Assembly: GCA_905214865.1 (NCBI GenBank)
Contig: CAJMNO010000047.1
Location: forward strand, 1-10,731
Direction of reading: 5' to 3'
Source: an uncultured bacterium
Lineage (GTDB): Bacteria; Actinomycetota; Coriobacteriia; Coriobacteriales; Atopobiaceae
Length of the DNA: 10,731 nt
The notes below the pieces were generated by a model. It was not told where the DNA came from, ran no database searches, and was given only the letters and a program-made list of their open reading frames with translations. A program made the translations under genes and the position numbers. Shown one piece after another: positions 1 through 8,900 of this stretch (position 1 is its first letter; each line of letters begins with the position of its first letter).

Positions 1-2490
1 CGTCGAGTCGGAGAGCTCCGAGAGCGGGTCCGGGAGGTCGTAGACGTGCACGGCGTCCGTGTGGACGAGCGAGGAGTGCACGCTCGCCTCGTCGGCGGAC
101 ACGCCGCTGTCCCCTACCATCAAGCCAGCGGACGTGCTGACGACCTCCACGGGCTTCACGCGGGGCATCTGCCGAATCCCCTCGACGGCCTTGCCCACGA
201 GCTCGTTAGTATCGACGTGCAGCTCGTAGCGCGTGGTCTGGCGGATGCGCTCCCAGAGCGCCTGGAAGGCGGGGTCGAGAGAGACGTCCTTCTCGAGCTC
301 GACCTCCACCTCCTTCCTCTTGTCGCGGATCTGCAGCTTCTCCGCCTTGTGCAGCACGATGCCGCACACCTGCTCCTGCACGCCCTTGGCATCGGCGACA
401 TCCGCGGGAAGCGGCACCTCGCCCCTCTCCGCCGCGGCCTTGAGCTCGGGCTTGATCGAGCCCCTCTTAGTACCCTCGCCCTCCACGAGGCCCTGCCGCT
501 CGAGCGACCCGTAGACCTGCCTGGAACGCTCGTAACCGAGCTTCTCCTCGCTGCCGTCCGGCCGCCTGAGGACTACGTTGGTGAAGCTCTCGGGGCTGAG
601 GATGCCGAAGCGGTAGCCGCCCTCCTCGAACTCCTTCTGGAGCCCGCCCGCGAAGTCCCTGTAGCTCTCGTTGCAGATGACGGTGAGAACGTTAACGTCC
701 GGGTCGAGGCAGCGCTCGCCCTCCTGGTTTACCGGAAGGCGAAGGCCGCGGCCGATCTTCTGGCGCTTCGTGAGCGTGTCCTTCGTCTCCACGAGCGTGC
801 AGATCTGGAAGACGTTGGGGTTGTCCCAGCCCTCCTTGAGCGCCGAGTGGCTCCAGATGAAGCAGACGTCCTTGTCAGGGTCCTTCCCGTCGGGAAGTGA
901 CACGAGCGTCTCCTTCTTGCGCATGATGAGCTCGAACGCGCTCGTGTCGTCCTTCGTGGATGCGGAATCCTTGGTGTCCTTGAACCTGCCCTTGCCATCC
1001 ACCGCGAAGTACCCCTGGTGGAGTGGCTCGGGGTCCGTCGGCAGCGGGACGCCCGCCTTCTCGTAGCGGCGCTGCCACTTCTCGCTGGTGGCGAGCCTGC
1101 GGTACTCCTCCTCGAAGATCTCTGCGTATTCGCCCTTGTGCCAGCCTGCCCCCTTGCCGTCGTAGGCGCGGTACCTCTCAACCCTATCGATGAAGAAGAG
1201 CGAGAGGACCTTGATCCCCAGGGGGCGCAGCCGCAGCTGCCTGTCCAGGTGGTCCTCGATGGTCTCCGCGATCTGCGCGCGCTTGACGGCGTCGCTCTCC
1301 GGGTCGTTCACCGCCTCGCCGAGCTCGAGATAGGTGCCGTTCTCGAACTGGACGAACTCGGAGCCCGACTCCGTCCCGATGTTGCTCACGATCCAGCCGT
1401 CACGGTAGTCCTCGTTCTCGTTCGACTTCTGGTAGAGGTCCGCCCCCGTCCTCACAGTGACCGTCTTGCGCCCCTGCCCGCCGCGCTCCTGCCGCGCGTC
1501 GATGGTGAGCTTCGCGGAGTAGCCGTTCCTGCCGTCCACGGACTCCAGTCTGACGAAGGCGCCGTTCAGGTCGGAGTCGCTCAGGACGGAGTCCACCACG
1601 ATCCCCTTCACGAGGTGCTCCTGGAACGCCTCGACGGGCCCCAACTGGTAGATCATGTTGAGCTTGCGCTTGTGAGTCGCAGAGTAGCGGAGCACGAACA
1701 GCGGGTTCAGCGTGTCGATGGCGTGCTGGGACTTCGCCGTGTTGTCCACGCTCTGGGGCTCGTCGATGATCACGATGGGGTTGCAGCTGCTCACGAGCTC
1801 CTGGGGGCTTCTCCCGCCGATGAGCTTCTCGCTCGGGCGGTGGAAGATGTTCGTGACACCCTTCCGCTCGTCGGCGTCCATCTCCTTGTTGAAGGCGCCG
1901 ATGTTGATGATCATCACCTGGATGGAGCTGCTCACGGCGAAGTTCGTGATGGCCCCCAGCTTGCCAGAGTCGTAGACGAAGCACTCGAGCGGCGTGTGGT
2001 CGTAGAGCTGCTCGAAGTGGGCCCTCGTGCTCTCGAAGGACTTCTTGACGCCCTCGCGGATTGCCACGGAGGGGACGACTATCACGAACTTCGTGAGACC
2101 GTAGCGCCTGTTCAGCTCGTAGATGGTGCGCGTGTAGACGTAGGTCTTTCCGGTGCCGGTCTCCATCTCGATGGTGAAGTCGCGCAGGCGCCCCTCCGTC
2201 ACGTCGCGCGTCTGGGGCAGGTTGTTGGCCTCCTGCACAGCGTGGAGGTTCTCCTCGAGCTGCCTGGCCGAGAGCCTGAGGCCGTTCGCATGGCCTACGG
2301 TGAGGAGCTGCGCCTGCACGGGCACCCCCATGCCGGGGAGCCCCTCCTGCTCCGGGCGCGCGAGGGCGCCGTAGTCCGCGGTGAAGCGGGCGTCCAGGAA
2401 CTCCTGCCCCCGGAACAGGTCGCACACGGCGTCGATGGCGTCCAGCTGGTACTGCTGGTCCGCAGAGTATTTGAACTCGAGCTTGCCCAT
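1..2490 (-). CDS. res: Type III restriction enzyme Res subunit (DEAD/DEAH helicase), 3' end outside window
   Basis: This is the ATP-dependent DNA translocase/helicase subunit of a type III-like restriction system; in the family it works in complex with Mod and cuts through a C-terminal nuclease domain. Exactly 830 codons are visible. Residues 110-116 are the Walker A motif ETGTGKT, 243-246 are DEPQ (motif II) and 270-272 are SAT (motif III). WDNP lies near residue 553, and QKIGRGLRLP, the family's motif VI, near residue 580. The reading frame is intact. The PD-(D/E)XK nuclease expected at the C-terminus lies beyond base 1, so its presence cannot be judged. The ATG lies 4 nt after the mod stop codon, with only a weak ribosome site (AGG close by, GAGG further up), which suggests coupling to mod. 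Base composition is uniformly GC-rich. Family assignment is firm; cleavage activity is inferred. Confidence 0.93.
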   Translation of the reverse strand, partial: MGKLEFKYSADQQYQLDAIDAVCDLFRGQEFLDARFTADYGALARPEQEGLPGMGVPVQAQLLTVGHANGLRLSARQLEENLHAVQEANNLPQTRDVTEGRLRDFTIEMETGTGKTYVYTRTIYELNRRYGLTKFVIVVPSVAIREGVKKSFESTRAHFEQLYDHTPLECFVYDSGKLGAITNFAVSSSIQVMIINIGAFNKEMDADERKGVTNIFHRPSEKLIGGRSPQELVSSCNPIVIIDEPQSVDNTAKSQHAIDTLNPLFVLRYSATHKRKLNMIYQLGPVEAFQEHLVKGIVVDSVLSDSDLNGAFVRLESVDGRNGYSAKLTIDARQERGGQGRKTVTVRTGADLYQKSNENEDYRDGWIVSNIGTESGSEFVQFENGTYLELGEAVNDPESDAVKRAQIAETIEDHLDRQLRLRPLGIKVLSLFFIDRVERYRAYDGKGAGWHKGEYAEIFEEEYRRLATSEKWQRRYEKAGVPLPTDPEPLHQGYFAVDGKGRFKDTKDSASTKDDTSAFELIMRKKETLVSLPDGKDPDKDVCFIWSHSALKEGWDNPNVFQICTLVETKDTLTKRQKIGRGLRLPVNQEGERCLDPDVNVLTVICNESYRDFAGGLQKEFEEGGYRFGILSPESFTNVVLRRPDGSEEKLGYERSRQVYGSLERQGLVEGEGTKRGSIKPELKAAAERGEVPLPADVADAKGVQEQVCGIVLHKAEKLQIRDKRKEVEVELEKDVSLDPAFQALWERIRQTTRYELHVDTNELVGKAVEGIRQMPRVKPVEVVSTSAGLMVGDSGVSADEASVHSSLVHTDAVHVYDLPDPLSELSDST

Positions 2491-2494
2491 GCGC

Positions 2495-4342
2495 CTACAC
2501 CGTCCTCAGTTCGATCTTCTGCTGCGTCTTCTCCTCCGCGTGCCTGAAGATCGCCAGGGCGTCGAGCTTGAGCGAGTCGTCGTGCCCGAACACGCTGTCC
2601 ATGATGAAGACGCGCCGCGGCTGCTCGTCCGCAATCGCCTCCAGGGCGTCGACCGTGAGGCCCGGCTCCATGCAGCAGACGAGGTCGCCCTCGGCCACGG
2701 AGTAGCACCCGTAGCCGGCAAACTCGGCCTTCTCAATGGGGTACGTCAGCTCGTAGCCCCACTTGAGCATGACCTCGAAGATGATGTCGAGGTCGGAGCG
2801 CCCGTCCTTCCGGAGATTTATGAGCATCTGGCCGCCCTCGGGCCGCGCGATGCCGGACTCATCGAGCTTGAACACGCGGAAGCCGATGTCAGGGAGCTTC
2901 TCGGGCTCCTCGTCCAGCTTGAGTTGGCGGTTTGACTCGGCGACCTCCTCGGCAATCTTGTCGCCGGCGTGGCGGATGCGCTCTTCGCCAAGCTGACACA
3001 AATTACCAAAACTTGATCCGGTCGAGTTCTCCTTATATTGCTCAGGCAATTGAATCAGTATCCATTTCCTACTACCAGCATCATCTTCATTAACTTGCAT
3101 GATTGCCTGCGCCGTGGTTGCTGAGCCCGAAAAGAAGTCAAGTATGAGATCGTCCTTCGATGTAGTATGTTTCAGCAGGTAATTAATGAGCGCAGTCGGT
3201 TTCACGGTATCGAAGCCATGTTGATTGCCCACTAAATCGTTAAGTTCTTTTTTTCCTTGCTCGGCAGTGCCAGAGACCTGTTTCTCAATAAAACAATAAA
3301 AGGGCGAGTACTCATCTTGCTCCTCATACTCATAATATTTCAGCATGGGTTCGCCCGTTTCGAAAGTGATGTGATTGCTTGCATATAAGGCTTTAATGGT
3401 ATCTTCACCCGCCTGCCAACGTTTGTCGGCCGGCGGAGTGTAATCGCCGAGAGAGAAACGCATAGTTGAGCGCGCACTTTCCCCACGATTCGATTTCAGG
3501 ATCGTCTGGAGACGGTAATCTCCTCCATCATCGTGATGGGGGTAACTACGATTCTTTCCGGAATAAACAAGCTGAAAGCCCGGATTCAATCCCCTGCTAT
3601 AACTGACAACATATTCGGCATCATTCTGTGGCTTAACCTTCGCTTGACCTGTATTTGAAGGCTTTGCCCTACTTTTCCAAACAAAAGTACCTGCGTGAGT
3701 GCTCTCTCCAAAGATTTCATTGCATATAGCTAGTAAGTTATGGAGCTCATTATCTCCAATACTAATGAAAATAGCGCCATCATCCGTCAGCAGCTCCCTT
3801 GCTAGCTTGAGACGCGGGTACATCATCGAGCACCAGGCCGAGTGGAATCTGCCACTCGTCTCAGGGTTCGACTGGTTTGACTGGCCGGTCTGCTCCGTAT
3901 AGTTCTTTATAGTGTCTCCGAAATGATCCTTATATATGAAATCTTTTCCCGTGTTGTACGGCGGATCGATGTATATCATTTTCACCTTGCCGTGGTAGGC
4001 GCGCTGTAGGAGCTTGAGAGTCTCGAGGTTATCGCCCTCGATGTAGATGTTGTCAGAGTCGAAGGAACCATCCTCCCCGCTCCGGCCACGGCTTTTATCG
4101 ATGCGCGGGCGCAGAGTTGCCGTCGTGCTCGTCTGGCTTTGACGGATGGCGTTCGCCTTGCCTGGCCAGGTGAAAGCATAGCGCTCGTCACCCTCGTCTA
4201 TCTCGCCGCCCAGCAGCAGCCGCAGCTTGTCGAAGTCTATTCCGCCCTCATCGAAGACCTCGGGCATGATTTTCCCGAGCTGCTGCAGCCGGTCGGCAAC
4301 CAGGTCCTTTGATTCAAGATTTAGTTTATTGATCTCGTTCAT
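2495..4342 (-). CDS. mod: Type III-like site-specific DNA N6-adenine methyltransferase (Mod)
   Basis: At 615 aa this is a normal length for a type III Mod subunit, which transfers a methyl group from S-adenosylmethionine to adenine and supplies sequence recognition for the Mod-Res complex. DPPY (motif IV) is at residues 126-129, followed by NTGKDF. FSGSATT, the SAM-binding motif I, is at 404-410. Catalytic motif before SAM motif marks a beta-class amino-methyltransferase. The segment between them should contain the target-recognition domain. The start is the ATG at 4342, 8 nt after AGGAG (4351-4355), which itself overlaps the upstream gene's stop codon; the gap is 11 nt. Composition is mosaic: bases of about 2995-3965 are markedly AT-rich while both ends are GC-rich. 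No simple-sequence repeat typical of phase-variable mod genes is seen near the start. Confidence 0.95.
   Translation of the reverse strand: MNEINKLNLESKDLVADRLQQLGKIMPEVFDEGGIDFDKLRLLLGGEIDEGDERYAFTWPGKANAIRQSQTSTTATLRPRIDKSRGRSGEDGSFDSDNIYIEGDNLETLKLLQRAYHGKVKMIYIDPPYNTGKDFIYKDHFGDTIKNYTEQTGQSNQSNPETSGRFHSAWCSMMYPRLKLARELLTDDGAIFISIGDNELHNLLAICNEIFGESTHAGTFVWKSRAKPSNTGQAKVKPQNDAEYVVSYSRGLNPGFQLVYSGKNRSYPHHDDGGDYRLQTILKSNRGESARSTMRFSLGDYTPPADKRWQAGEDTIKALYASNHITFETGEPMLKYYEYEEQDEYSPFYCFIEKQVSGTAEQGKKELNDLVGNQHGFDTVKPTALINYLLKHTTSKDDLILDFFSGSATTAQAIMQVNEDDAGSRKWILIQLPEQYKENSTGSSFGNLCQLGEERIRHAGDKIAEEVAESNRQLKLDEEPEKLPDIGFRVFKLDESGIARPEGGQMLINLRKDGRSDLDIIFEVMLKWGYELTYPIEKAEFAGYGCYSVAEGDLVCCMEPGLTVDALEAIADEQPRRVFIMDSVFGHDDSLKLDALAIFRHAEEKTQQKIELRTV
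2995..3965 (-). other. AT-rich segment inside mod (probable exchanged specificity region)
   Basis: Hand counts give 37% GC for bases 3241-3300, against 67% for 2581-2640 and 63% for 4081-4140, all in the same gene. One edge lies close to the DPPY codons (3956-3967). The other lies about 40 codons past the FSGSATT codons, near residue 447. The open reading frame continues through both edges. The simplest reading is recombination at conserved catalytic sequence that brought in a foreign target-recognition region. The exact edges are judged by eye. Confidence 0.6.
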
Positions 4343-4349
4343 CTTCGCG

Positions 4350-4355
4350 TCTCCT
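4350..4355 (-). promoter_or_regulatory. Ribosome binding site of mod
   Basis: The minus strand reads AGGAGA with 7-8 nt to the ATG at 4342. It overlaps the TAG stop (4354-4356) of the preceding 268-aa gene, so terminating ribosomes would stop on top of it. Confidence 0.75.
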
Positions 4356-5160
4356 ATTGGCCCATCTGGGATTGGATGATGGTTACTATGTATGGCATGG
4401 CAGCAATGAATACGTCAGTGCCTTTCGTACTCAGCCAGCCCAACAGCTTTTTCAGCTTTGTCTCCCTCTTCTTACCATCCTTTTCGGTGAGATCGGCAAC
4501 CATGCCCTTGAGCAAGGTCTTGTCATTGTCGCTAAGCGATGACTCGGGAAGACTATCTATTTGACTGATGGCAGTCGCTATTTCAACGGTGACGCTTGAC
4601 TCGAGGCTATTGGAATTCGTTGTCTCCTGCTGCATGTTCACATATGTCTTTTGGTTTTCCGCAACCCTGAGCTGCCGCATCTCCTTGTCCCGGATGTACC
4701 TAAGCTTCTCGATACGGAGTATGGTTTGGTCATCGCATGGCTTGCATGTCGAGTAGGAGTCGCACGAAAGCCCCCGACTATACGAATCGTATTCATCAAA
4801 ATAGATGCTATCAATCCGCGCATAGGCTTTTGAAAGATCCTCGCCATCAATTCCGCTTGTAAGGACGTCCTCTAGGTAATTGATGTGCTGACATATTGTC
4901 TCGAGGCCATATTGCCCGTAGAGTTCCCGTTCTTTGTTTTCCCTATACACCTTTAGTTTTCCAACCAACTTCTTCAAATCGCTTTGGGTGTGTTTGTCGG
5001 GCTCCAGTCCCACGAGCCTCGAGCCCCTATAGTTGGCTAGATGTGGAATCGCGGATGAGAAAGCTCCGATGATTTCGCGGGCTGTTGCATCAATCTGTTT
5101 TGGATCTCCGCTTCTGATAACCTTCAGAGCCTTTTCTATATAGTCATCCTCAATGCTCAT
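4354..5160 (-). CDS. Unrecognised 268-aa accessory protein in the restriction operon
   Basis: I do not recognise the family. The ATG at 5160 is chosen because it forms a 4-nt ATGA overlap with the DUF4391 stop and has AAGGAG 7 nt upstream (5168-5173). The in-frame TTG at 5166 would be only 1 nt from that site. Residues 1-115 and 145-240 are charged and probably helical. Three cysteines cluster at 133, 139 and 142, with another at 90, a possible metal-binding site. The end is basic (DGKKRETKLKK, about 228-238), followed by a hydrophobic stretch at about 249-263 that could be a buried helix or a short membrane-associating helix. There is no signal peptide and no nuclease or NTPase motif that I can see. 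The gene is AT-rich (38% GC for 4921-4980), unlike its neighbours, which suggests separate acquisition. A defence-accessory or abortive-infection role is a guess from context only. Confidence 0.85.
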   Translation of the reverse strand: MSIEDDYIEKALKVIRSGDPKQIDATAREIIGAFSSAIPHLANYRGSRLVGLEPDKHTQSDLKKLVGKLKVYRENKERELYGQYGLETICQHINYLEDVLTSGIDGEDLSKAYARIDSIYFDEYDSYSRGLSCDSYSTCKPCDDQTILRIEKLRYIRDKEMRQLRVAENQKTYVNMQQETTNSNSLESSVTVEIATAISQIDSLPESSLSDNDKTLLKGMVADLTEKDGKKRETKLKKLLGWLSTKGTDVFIAAMPYIVTIIQSQMGQ

Positions 5161-5942
5161 TGACAATCTCCTTGCTGTGTGCAGAGGCGTTTGATTTCAG
5201 CCAACGTACCTGCAGACATTTGCTCTTTCTTTCGAATATCCAGTCTTATCCGTGCGGACTCGTTCGGGCTCACGTCCCTGGCCCTGCGCTGCTTGGCAAG
5301 AGCGTCCGCCTCCGCCTGCTGGCGTTCGTAGTCGGCAACGAGAGAGAGAAGGCGGTCGCGGTCTCCAGGAGCACAGGCCGGGTAGTACCCGAGCGCGTCT
5401 ATCGCCCGTGAGAGACGCACGCAGGATGCGATGGCCCCTGCGTACGAGAGCAGGTCGTCCTGCGGGAGCCGGTCGAAGGCCAGCGAGTCGAGGAAGGGGG
5501 CATAGCGCTCGTTATCCGGGTCGAACAGCCCGGTTGACTCCACGTCAGAGACCACCGTCGCCCCGCGCTCGGCATGGCTCTTCCTCGTGAGGGCGGCCGA
5601 GACGGCGATGCCGTCTCCCGCCTCCTGCAGGATCACGGTCGGGTTCGGGAAGCACCCGTGCAGGAGCCGTGCGACCTCCGCCACGGCCTGCGAGTCTCCC
5701 TTCATCTCGCAGCGGAGGAAGATGACGCTCTGGATGTCGTACTCCTCGTCCACCCGCGGGAGCACCTGGGCGGTGCTCTTGGCAACGGTTGCAAAGTGCT
5801 CCAGCCGGCTCATCTTGTCGAGCGTCCGCTGCTCGTGCCTGGTGAGCATCGCGCGGCTCGTGAGCACGGTCTTGGGGACGCGCCTTCCGCCGGCGTATGC
5901 CGCCCCGGGCAGCCTGAGTATGTCCTCCCAGCGCGCGCTCAT
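5157..5942 (-). CDS. DUF4391 domain-containing protein
   Basis: This 261-aa cytoplasmic protein matches the DUF4391 pattern as I know it. VPKTVLTSRAMLTRHEQRTL lies near the N-terminus (about residues 22-41). A strand-rich middle runs from the DEEYDIQSVIFLRCEM region through the NPTVILQEAGDGIAVSAAL region to about residue 140, ending in the GLFD segment. The C-terminal 60 residues are charged and helical (RQQAEADALAKQRRARD and after), possibly a coiled coil. The biochemical role of DUF4391 is not known to me; the family recurs beside helicase/methyltransferase restriction operons, as here. The ATG overlaps the helicase stop codon (ATGA, 5939-5942) and no clear ribosome site precedes it, so its translation probably depends on the helicase gene. 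It also overlaps the next gene by 4 nt. GC content matches the helicase and Res genes. Confidence 0.85.
   Translation of the reverse strand: MSARWEDILRLPGAAYAGGRRVPKTVLTSRAMLTRHEQRTLDKMSRLEHFATVAKSTAQVLPRVDEEYDIQSVIFLRCEMKGDSQAVAEVARLLHGCFPNPTVILQEAGDGIAVSAALTRKSHAERGATVVSDVESTGLFDPDNERYAPFLDSLAFDRLPQDDLLSYAGAIASCVRLSRAIDALGYYPACAPGDRDRLLSLVADYERQQAEADALAKQRRARDVSPNESARIRLDIRKKEQMSAGTLAEIKRLCTQQGDCQ
5168..5173 (-). promoter_or_regulatory. Ribosome binding site fixing the start of the 268-aa gene
   Basis: AAGGAG on the minus strand is 7 nt from the ATG at 5160 and only 1 nt from the alternative TTG at 5166, so it decides for the ATG. It lies inside the end of the DUF4391 gene. Confidence 0.75.
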
Positions 5943-8900
5943 CTGAGCACCACGAAGCTCACGAGGGAGTAGTCGTCGAAGCCGAGTGCCACGCCGCTCC
6001 CGACCTCCCCCAGGTCGAAGAGCGCGTCGATGCCGGCGGTCTCCTGCACGCCCGTGATGGCCGAGACGACGCCGTTGAGGAGCTCGGCATAGCCCTCCAT
6101 GCGCCTGCCGTCGTCCGTCTCCCGGTTGAACTGGCTGCAGAGCTCTTCGATGGGCTCCTCCTGCCCTGAGCAGGCCGCCCGCATGAGGTCGAGCGCCGCC
6201 TTCGGCTGGGTGTGCTTGCTCATGCGGCTCCCGTCTGCGGTCACGTAGACCACGTAGTACGGGAAGGTCGGGTTCGAGTCCTTGGGGTCGCGCGCAGGGT
6301 CGTTCTGCCTGAGGCAGAAGACCACGCCGGGCTTGACCTCGCCGCGAAGCCGTTCCGGTATCGGCGCCACGGCGTGGATGCCGTCGGGGGTCTGCTCCAG
6401 GAGCCCGGGGTGGTCCCTGTCGTAGCGCTGGAGCTCCACGCGGAAGTCGTCGAACGCAAAGTCTGTTATCGAGATGCCTCCCGAGATGTCCTCGAGATCG
6501 AGCACCTCGGTCTGCAGCTGCTCGAGCTGCCTCTTGCGGTACATGAGGTCGTTCATCTTGTCCGGGGCCTTGTCCTCGAGCACGTTCTCCTCGCCGGTCG
6601 CACTCGCGTCCATGAGGGCCATGCGGCCCTTCACGCGCCCCTCGAGCTGGATGTACTCGTCGAGGTCAACGTCGGGCCAGAAGTCCACGAGCTGGATCTG
6701 CCTGTTGGCGGAGCCCAGGCGGTCGATGCGGCCGAAGCGCTGGATGATCCGGACCGGGTTCCAGTGGATGTCGAAGTTCACGAGGCAGTCGCAGTCCTGA
6801 AGGTTCTGGCCCTCGGATATGCAGTCCGTCGCGAAGAGCACGTCCACCTCTCCGAGCGCGCGGTCCTCGGCCGAGAGCTCCTTCGACACGGGCGAGAAGT
6901 GGCCGAGCACCTCCTCGAAGGTGGTCCGCGGGAGCCTCAGCGACCACGTGCGGTTGCGGTCTCCCGTGACCTCTGCGCACTCGAGGCCGAGCTCCGCCTT
7001 GAGCTGCGGGGCCAGCTGCTCGAAGAGGTAGTCGGCGGTGTCTGCGAACGCGGTGAAGACGAGGACCTTGCGGTTGCCGGGGTTGTAGGGGTTGCGGACC
7101 TTCCCCTCGATGAAGGAGCGGAGCCTGGCGAGCTTCGCGTCGCGCTCTGGGGTGACGCGCTCAGCATAGTCGAGCAGCTCGTGGAGCTTGCCGATGTCGT
7201 AGTCGAGGTCGTCCGCGAGGCGCAGCGTGTCCACGTCGCAAAGGTCAACGTGCACCCTCCCACCGGCGGCGAACTCCTCTGCGTCATCGTCGTCGTCGAA
7301 CTCGGCAGCCTCCGAGGCGTCGTACGCCGCCCCGGGGTCGAGCTCGCCGAGCTGGCGGCGGAGCGCCTCGCAGCCCTCGAGGATGCGGGAGAGCGTGATC
7401 CTGAAGCTGCTGACCGAGGACTCCATGCGCTTGAGCACGTTAACGCGCATGAGGTTCGCCACCGCCGTGGTGCGGTGCACCTGGCTCTGGAAGTCCTTGC
7501 CCCAGGTGTCGCCGTATCGGGCCTCGTACTTCGCCTGCGCGTCCATGCGCACGTAGCCGAGGAGCTGGTACTGCGCGAAGGTCAGCCTGGCGATCTCGTC
7601 GTTGAGGACGCCCATGGGCGGCAGCTCGCCCTCTGAGTCGATGGGCTCCCTGAACGAGAGGGGCTTCCTCCTTGTGGGGAAGCTCCCGCTCGACGCGCCG
7701 TAGTACCTCACGATGTGCTTGCGGCTGCGAGCGATGGTGAGCACGTCGAGCAGCTTGAAGTAGTCGGGGTTCACCATGGCCGCGAAGCTCTCCGTGGTGC
7801 GGTCGGAGTCCGAAAGCTTGCTCCACTCGGTGAAGCGCTGCTGCGCGAGGCGCGTCACGTGGGTGATGGACTCGATGCCGTCGGTCTCGGCGAGGTAGGA
7901 GTCGTCACCCTCGGTGATGAGCTCGATCTGGTTCCTGAGGTCGAGGAGCCTGTTGTTTACGGGGGTCGCGGAGAGCATCAGCACCTTGGTGCGCACGCCC
8001 GCCTTGATAACGTCCTCGATGAGGCGCGTGTAGCGGTCCTTCTTGTCGGCGTCGGTGCTCTTGTTGCGGAAGTTGTGGCTCTCGTCGATGACGAGGAGGT
8101 CGTAGTTGCCCCACCTCAGGTGCCCTAGGTCCACGTCGCCGCTCATCCCGCGGTACCGGGAGAGATCCGTGTGGTTGAGCACCGTGTAGGCGAAGCGGTC
8201 CTCGGCGAGCGGGTTCCTGTCGTCGTTGTCGCGCGTGTAGAGGGTCCAGTTCTCGCGCAGGCGCTTCGGGCACAGGACGAGCACGCGCGCGTTGCGCTCC
8301 TCGTAGTACTTGATAACCGCGAGCGCCTCGAAGGTCTTGCCCAGGCCGACCGAGTCCGCGATGATGCAGCCCTTGTACTTCTCGAGCTTGCGGATGGCGC
8401 CCACGACGGCGTCCCTCTGGAAGTCGTAGAGCTTGTTCCAGACAACCGACTGCTCGAACTTGAGCCCCGGCCTGATGGGGTCCTCCTGGTCCTCCATGTA
8501 GTCGCGGAACAGGTGGTAGAGCGTGAGGAAGTACACGAGCTCAGGCGGGTTCTCCCGGTAGAGGGTCTCGAGCTGTTCGATGACCGCGCCGGTCACGTCC
8601 TCCACGAGCTGCTGGTTTTCCCAGACGCCCTCGAACATGGCTCTGAGACCCGCCGCCTCGGCGCTCGACTGGAAGTGGCTCACGCCGGTGACGACACCCG
8701 CGCGACGCTCGTAGCCGAGCCCCTCCAGGGTGAAGGCGTTCGCAGCGGACCCCATGAACGCCTCGTCCTCCCCGTGGGGGTTCTCCACGACGTAGCTCCC
8801 GGAGGTCGCGATCATCCCCGGCTTACGCGCGGTCCTGAACCTCGCGCGCTCCCGCGCCCACTCGGCGCACTCGTGCGCGAGGGCCCTCTGGTTGATGCTG

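Noticed and set aside
1018..2547. Long plus-strand open frame (509 codons) opposite res
   Set aside because: It mirrors the intact Res frame, is Leu/Val/Arg/Glu-rich with no domain, and is expected antisense to GC-rich codons.
4205..4220. GCAGCAG-type repeat near the start of mod as a phase-variation tract
   Set aside because: Too few and imperfect units; no mono- or tetranucleotide tract of the kind seen in phase-variable mod genes.
5161..5166. TTG start for the 268-aa gene
   Set aside because: It is only 1 nt from the AAGGAG site, while the ATG at 5160 has 7-nt spacing and the ATGA overlap.
6212..7636. Long plus-strand open frame (474 codons) opposite the helicase
   Set aside because: Antisense shadow of a gene with clear helicase motifs; no recognisable domain or ribosome site.
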